A DNA stretch of 64,000 bases, from assembly GCA_047967505.1 (NCBI GenBank), contig CM106538.1. One strand, written 5' to 3'. The notes beneath the pieces are model-generated. The model searched no databases, had not been told where the DNA came from, and was given only the letters and a program-made list of their open reading frames with translations. The translations under genes and the position numbers were made by a program. Below are positions 62,481 to 64,000 of the stretch, piece by piece; position 1 is the stretch's first letter, and each line of letters opens with the position of its first letter. Source of the stretch: Dipteris shenzhenensis. Its lineage: Eukaryota > Polypodiophyta > Polypodiopsida > Gleicheniales.

Positions 62481-64000
62481 CGATTGTGCTCCACGTAGAC
62501 AATTTAAAATGGTAGTTGCTTTCTTTAAAGACCGTTTTAAATATTTTAAATCAGCAATTTAAATCAACTCATTTAGAACCCACAAATCCCTTGATCTAAT
62601 GCATGAAATAAAAGACATCATCAGAGAGACTTTTAGACATATCCAATTCTTGAGGGAGAATCAACAAGGATAATCAACATAAATGAGGATTGAAGAAGAA
62701 GTACTCAATCTTTACTGTACCAGGGGTGTTTTTATCGAAGCTATACTTATATATTTATAGAAAATCCTAGCAAAAGTTTATCAAGATAGGTTTTTTAGTT
62801 TCACAATATTGATAGAACATAGTACAATTTTATATTTTTTCTTTTAAATTTAGAAGTAATGATGTAAGTCCTAGCGAAACTTTACATTTTTTAACATAAA
62901 AGTTTTAAAATCTAGCGAATGTTTCAAATATTTATTTTTATTAAGGCATACAAACTTTTGATAGCAATATAAAATTTTTGCTTCTTAACGAAACTAAGAT
63001 GGAAAAATCATCCATGTACTATACACACATTGCTATACCCAAGCCACATGTATGTGTACTTCGCATGTATTTTGCATCATGTGTTGTCTTTTAAAAAGGT
63101 AAAAAGTCAATATAGTCCTTGTGGAGTACCCCTTTAGGGGCAACTTGGGCCATATTTGACAAGCCGTATAGGCAAGGGCCATATTGAGAAGCCATATATA
63201 ACCTAGGATATGGTACTTTTTGGATAGCATATTTGCACATTACTATTTTTCTTATGGTAGTGAATGGATTCTAGATGAAACCATATGTTGGGATCATGGA
63301 AATATTGTAAAAAATAGCCAACAACTAGTTAAGAATGGTGAACAACTGGTTGATAACTGTACTTGAGGCAGTAGAAGCAATACAAATAATATAGGATCTT
63401 TGTAGTTGCATGAATAACACTTGTCATGTGTGGCAATCATTGTTCAATCACTTGAATTTAAAGCTCCTCAAAACTTGTGTGAGTCTAAGATATTCTTGGT
63501 ACACACCCTGAACTTTATTGTGCAAAAAGTATCCCTTCAAAGTTTCAAGCTATTAACATGCGAGCCACAATCAGAGTTTCTTAAATGGAGATAGAAAATA
63601 TTCCTATGGAAGCCAAAAGATCAATGTCTACATCAAAAATGATTTATGATACTGTATCTACATTGATGGCACTTAAGCATATAGTCTCTTTTATCTCTCC
63701 ACATAACCTACAATCAAGATGGATAAAGTAATGGCAATGCAAAAGAAGTAGAAGAAGCAACTGAATCAAAGCTAGTGGGGTAGAATAGGTAGCTTCATGG
63801 TTACCCTTTGGAATCTCACATTTTTTAGATTTCAAATTCTATTTAGATGATCAAGGACCACAAAACCAAGCCTATCTATGGGTAATTGGTGTAATAGACT
63901 ATCAAGCAATAGATTGCTAGAGGAGGATACCCTAATGCAGATGACGAATTTATGTTCTTGTGAAAATGAGAGGATATCTACCCATGGATTAGTATGTCTC

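Larger units (their letters stand above)
60701..64000. other. AT-rich intergenic region
   Basis: No credible gene; the few open frames are short (60-70 codons) and compositionally random. Minor repeats are listed separately. A near-duplicate GTTGCTAGCATCTCTTAC / ATGGCTAGCATCTCTTAC pair lies at about 61308 and 61370. Confidence 0.5.

Overview
The window reads as nuclear DNA of a land plant. It has Arabidopsis-type telomere-like repeats (CCCTAAA/TTTAGGG), Ty1/copia retrotransposons primed by initiator-Met tRNA (PBS TGGTATCAGAGC), hAT transposons with DUF659-like domains, a tRNA-derived SINE, and a FRIGIDA-like gene fragment, which is a plant-only family. No intact ordinary host gene is visible. 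Nested, decayed mobile elements and AT-rich spacers suggest a large, repeat-rich genome. I cannot name the species.

Layout. 1-888 (minus): an open reading frame running off the left edge. 1.26-6.55 kb: a repeat complex of long pyrimidine/purine tracts, many copies of a palindrome built on CCTGTTGC/GCAACAGG, a 120-126 bp tandem array, and two opposed telomere-like blocks bracketing an 880-bp segment with about 80-bp terminal inverted repeats. 6.6-9.6 kb: a degenerate DUF7869-type (RNase H-like, transposase-like) gene. 10.55-11.1 and 27.65-28.24 kb: two inverted copies of one dispersed repeat. 11.1-18.3 kb: a copia element (Copia-1) with a 2.5-kb partial tandem duplication. 19.4 kb: a SINE. 19.76-21.7 kb (minus): a 646-codon coiled-coil reading frame with three stops. 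21.7-23.0 kb: tandem repeats. 23.5-25.4 kb: LTR plus leader of a copia relative (element C) abutting a hAT fragment at 25.4-26.4 kb. 29.9-31.6 kb: an L1-like LINE relic. 32.3-35.2 kb: a Ty3-type gag without pol.

37.57-51.33 kb holds the best-resolved structure. Copia element A (plus strand, TSD AAATC) is split in its integrase region by related element B (minus strand, 41032-48507, TSD AGTAC). B is young (two differences between its LTRs); A is older (about nine substitutions). B's 2.67-kb leader carries about two dozen copies of TGACGTGGC and a chimera of two host-like coding pieces, one of them an antisense FRIGIDA-like segment. Element A in turn interrupts an unrecognised decayed reading frame. 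A further decayed frame at 52.0-55.4 kb is interrupted by compact 2.2-kb LTR element D (52632-54858, TSD CATGG), whose only clear ORF has a CCHC knuckle. 55.9-60.7 kb (minus) is a hAT relic with a 1.95-kb tandem duplication. 60.8-64 kb is AT-rich with minor repeats.

A unifying signal is that most in-frame stops in the relics are TAG where a paralogous copy in the same window reads CAG, or TGA where it reads CGA. This is what deamination of 5-methylcytosine at CHG and CG sites would produce, so the window looks like long-methylated, silenced heterochromatin in which only B and D are recent arrivals.
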